Shown here: one piece after another, positions 62,836 through 64,000 of the stretch
Layout: the number at the start of each line of letters is the position of its first letter
Numbering within the stretch: the first letter of the stretch is position 1
Assembly: GCA_035998445.1 (NCBI GenBank)
Contig: DASYHQ010000026.1
Span: 124,001 to 188,000, forward strand
DNA: 64,000 nt
From: Tepidisphaeraceae bacterium
Lineage (GTDB): Bacteria > Planctomycetota > Phycisphaerae > Tepidisphaerales > Tepidisphaeraceae
Reading direction: 5' to 3'
The notes under the pieces: model-generated
What the model was told of the DNA's origin: nothing
The model's database searches: none
The model's input: only the letters and a program-made list of their open reading frames with translations
Program-made: the position numbers and the translations under genes

Positions 62836-63951
62836 ATGCCAGACAGTCCAACCATTCTCTTCGCAGGCGGCGGCACCGGGGGGCACCTGTATCCGGGCAT
62901 CTCGGTCGCGCAGGCGTTGCTGAAGGTGAACCCGAACATCAGACCGTTGTTTTTGACGACGAACAAGGAGATCGACAAGGTCATCCTCGAGCCGACCGGT
63001 TTTGAATTCATCCCCCAGCCGATCGTACCGCCGGTGAAAACGGTGGGCGGGCTATTAAAATTCTGGAAGAGCTGGCGGGACACGAAGGACATCGTCCGCA
63101 AGACGATCAACGACCGCCGCCCCGCCGCCGTGTTGGGGCTGGGTGGGTACGCTGCGGGCGTCGCAGTGAAGGAAGGCGCCCAGCGCGGGCTAAAGGCGGC
63201 CGTCATCAATCCGGACGTCATTCCCGGCAAGGCCAACCAGTATTTGCTGCAGTACGTCGACACGGTTTGCTGCCAGTTCGCCGAAACCGCCGAGCATGTC
63301 GAACCGAAGCATCACGGCAAGCTCCGCGTCACCGGTTGCCCGATTCGCACCGAAATCCTTGCCATGCCCTCGCGCGACGAGGCGATCGCCCGCCTGGGGC
63401 TCGAACGCCGGCTGAGCACGCTGGTCGTCACCGGCGCCTCGCTGGGTGCCAAGACGGTTAACGAAGCCATCCTGACGATGCTGAAGGACGTTACGCTGCG
63501 CGGCTGGCAGATCTTGCACCTGAGTGGCCGCGAACACGTCGACAGCGTGCGGGCGGGGTACCGCGAATTGGAACAGCCGGCCCGCATCCTCGACTTCACC
63601 CCCGCGATGGCGGACGTGTGGGCGGTGGCGGACATCGCCATCAGCCGTAGCGGCGCCAGCAGTTGCGCCGAATTGACCGCCTGCGGCGTGCCGAGCATCC
63701 TGCTGCCCTACCCGTACCACAAAGACATGCACCAGCGCGCCAACGCCAAAGTGTTGGCCGACGCCGGCGCCGCGATTTTGATCGACGACGACAAGGACCG
63801 CCGCAAGAACGCCGACAAGCTCCGGCCGGCGTTGGAGTCGCTCCTGTTCGACGGAAACAAGCGCAAGGCCATGTCCGACGCCGCGAGACGCATCGGCAAG
63901 CCCAACGCGTCGGATGAAGTCGCCGCGGCGATGCTGGCGATGATCGGGTAG
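62836..63951 (+). CDS. murG: UDP-GlcNAc:lipid I GlcNAc transferase
   Basis: 371 residues from the ATG at 62836 (MPDSPTILFAGGGTGGHLYP); the longer frame from 62773 is repeat DNA. The glycine-rich N-terminal loop GGGTGGHLYPGISVAQ, AVLGLGGYAAGV, VTGCPIRTEIL, VTGASLGAKTVNEAI, and the C-terminal donor-site ISRSGASSCAELTACGVPSI are those of MurG. It converts lipid I to lipid II at the cytoplasmic face of the membrane. No clear ribosome-binding site; an inverted repeat sits immediately upstream. Confidence 0.96.
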   Translation: MPDSPTILFAGGGTGGHLYPGISVAQALLKVNPNIRPLFLTTNKEIDKVILEPTGFEFIPQPIVPPVKTVGGLLKFWKSWRDTKDIVRKTINDRRPAAVLGLGGYAAGVAVKEGAQRGLKAAVINPDVIPGKANQYLLQYVDTVCCQFAETAEHVEPKHHGKLRVTGCPIRTEILAMPSRDEAIARLGLERRLSTLVVTGASLGAKTVNEAILTMLKDVTLRGWQILHLSGREHVDSVRAGYRELEQPARILDFTPAMADVWAVADIAISRSGASSCAELTACGVPSILLPYPYHKDMHQRANAKVLADAGAAILIDDDKDRRKNADKLRPALESLLFDGNKRKAMSDAARRIGKPNASDEVAAAMLAMIG

Positions 63952-63963
63952 CGGAACCCTCTT

Positions 63964-64000
63964 CTTTAGGACAGGCATTCCTGCCTGTCTCTCCCCCCGT
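63964..64000. repeat. Family B arm at the window edge
   Basis: TAGGACAGGCATTCCTGCCT then GTCTCTCCCCCCGT, matching the left arms at 57829 and 61006. A mirror arm is expected beyond the window. Confidence 0.75.

Overview
The window is GC-rich bacterial chromosome, densely coding on both strands. The gene set points to a Planctomycetota member, most likely of the Phycisphaerae. It has secreted prepilin-like proteins with an FTLVELLVVIGIIA-type N-terminus, many secreted glycoside hydrolases, a divergent membrane pyrophosphatase and a meso-DAP-type MurE. It also carries many dispersed palindromic elements in its intergenic spaces. This taxonomic placement is inference from gene content; no rRNA or tRNA gene was seen.

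Layout. 1-6.4 kb: truncated GH9 glycosidase, ABC exporter, small basic protein, PilZ protein and FadL-like porin. 7.0-11.0 kb: a methyltransferase, a six-helix sensor kinase and a receiver/kinase-like protein that together resemble the PhcB/PhcS/PhcQ quorum-sensing set. 11-18.8 kb: secreted DUF4380-like and barrel-type proteins, a LacI regulator, a prepilin-like protein, a membrane-anchored protein, and a clan-A glycosidase whose C-terminal domain is cut off by an in-frame TAG. 19-27.2 kb: PAS-GGDEF-EAL protein, membrane pyrophosphatase, GH42 beta-galactosidase.

27.5-41 kb is a complete chemotaxis locus. An MCP and CheA lie on the minus strand; CheR, CheD, CheY, CheX, CheB, CheX, CheY, a FapA/DUF342-like protein and a third CheX lie on the plus strand. 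A FixL/FixJ-like two-component pair follows. There is no stand-alone CheW. 41-56 kb holds housekeeping and accessory genes: hydrolase, thiol peroxidase, ComB-like phosphatase, RpiA, DUF72, DUF488, MBL-fold hydrolase, prepilin-like protein, GlmS, a degenerate HtrA-like protein next to an intact HtrA protease, and an unassigned protein. 56.3-64 kb is the division/cell-wall cluster murE-murF-mraY-ftsW-murG, with no murD at its usual place between mraY and ftsW.

Between about 40 and 64 kb nearly every junction carries elements from several unrelated families of imperfect inverted repeats. One family is uniformly 138-139 bp long, and its two ends change together from copy to copy. Families are nested inside one another in mirror order. 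These repeats, the Phc-like cassette, the amber-interrupted glycosidase and the murD-less cluster are the most interesting items.
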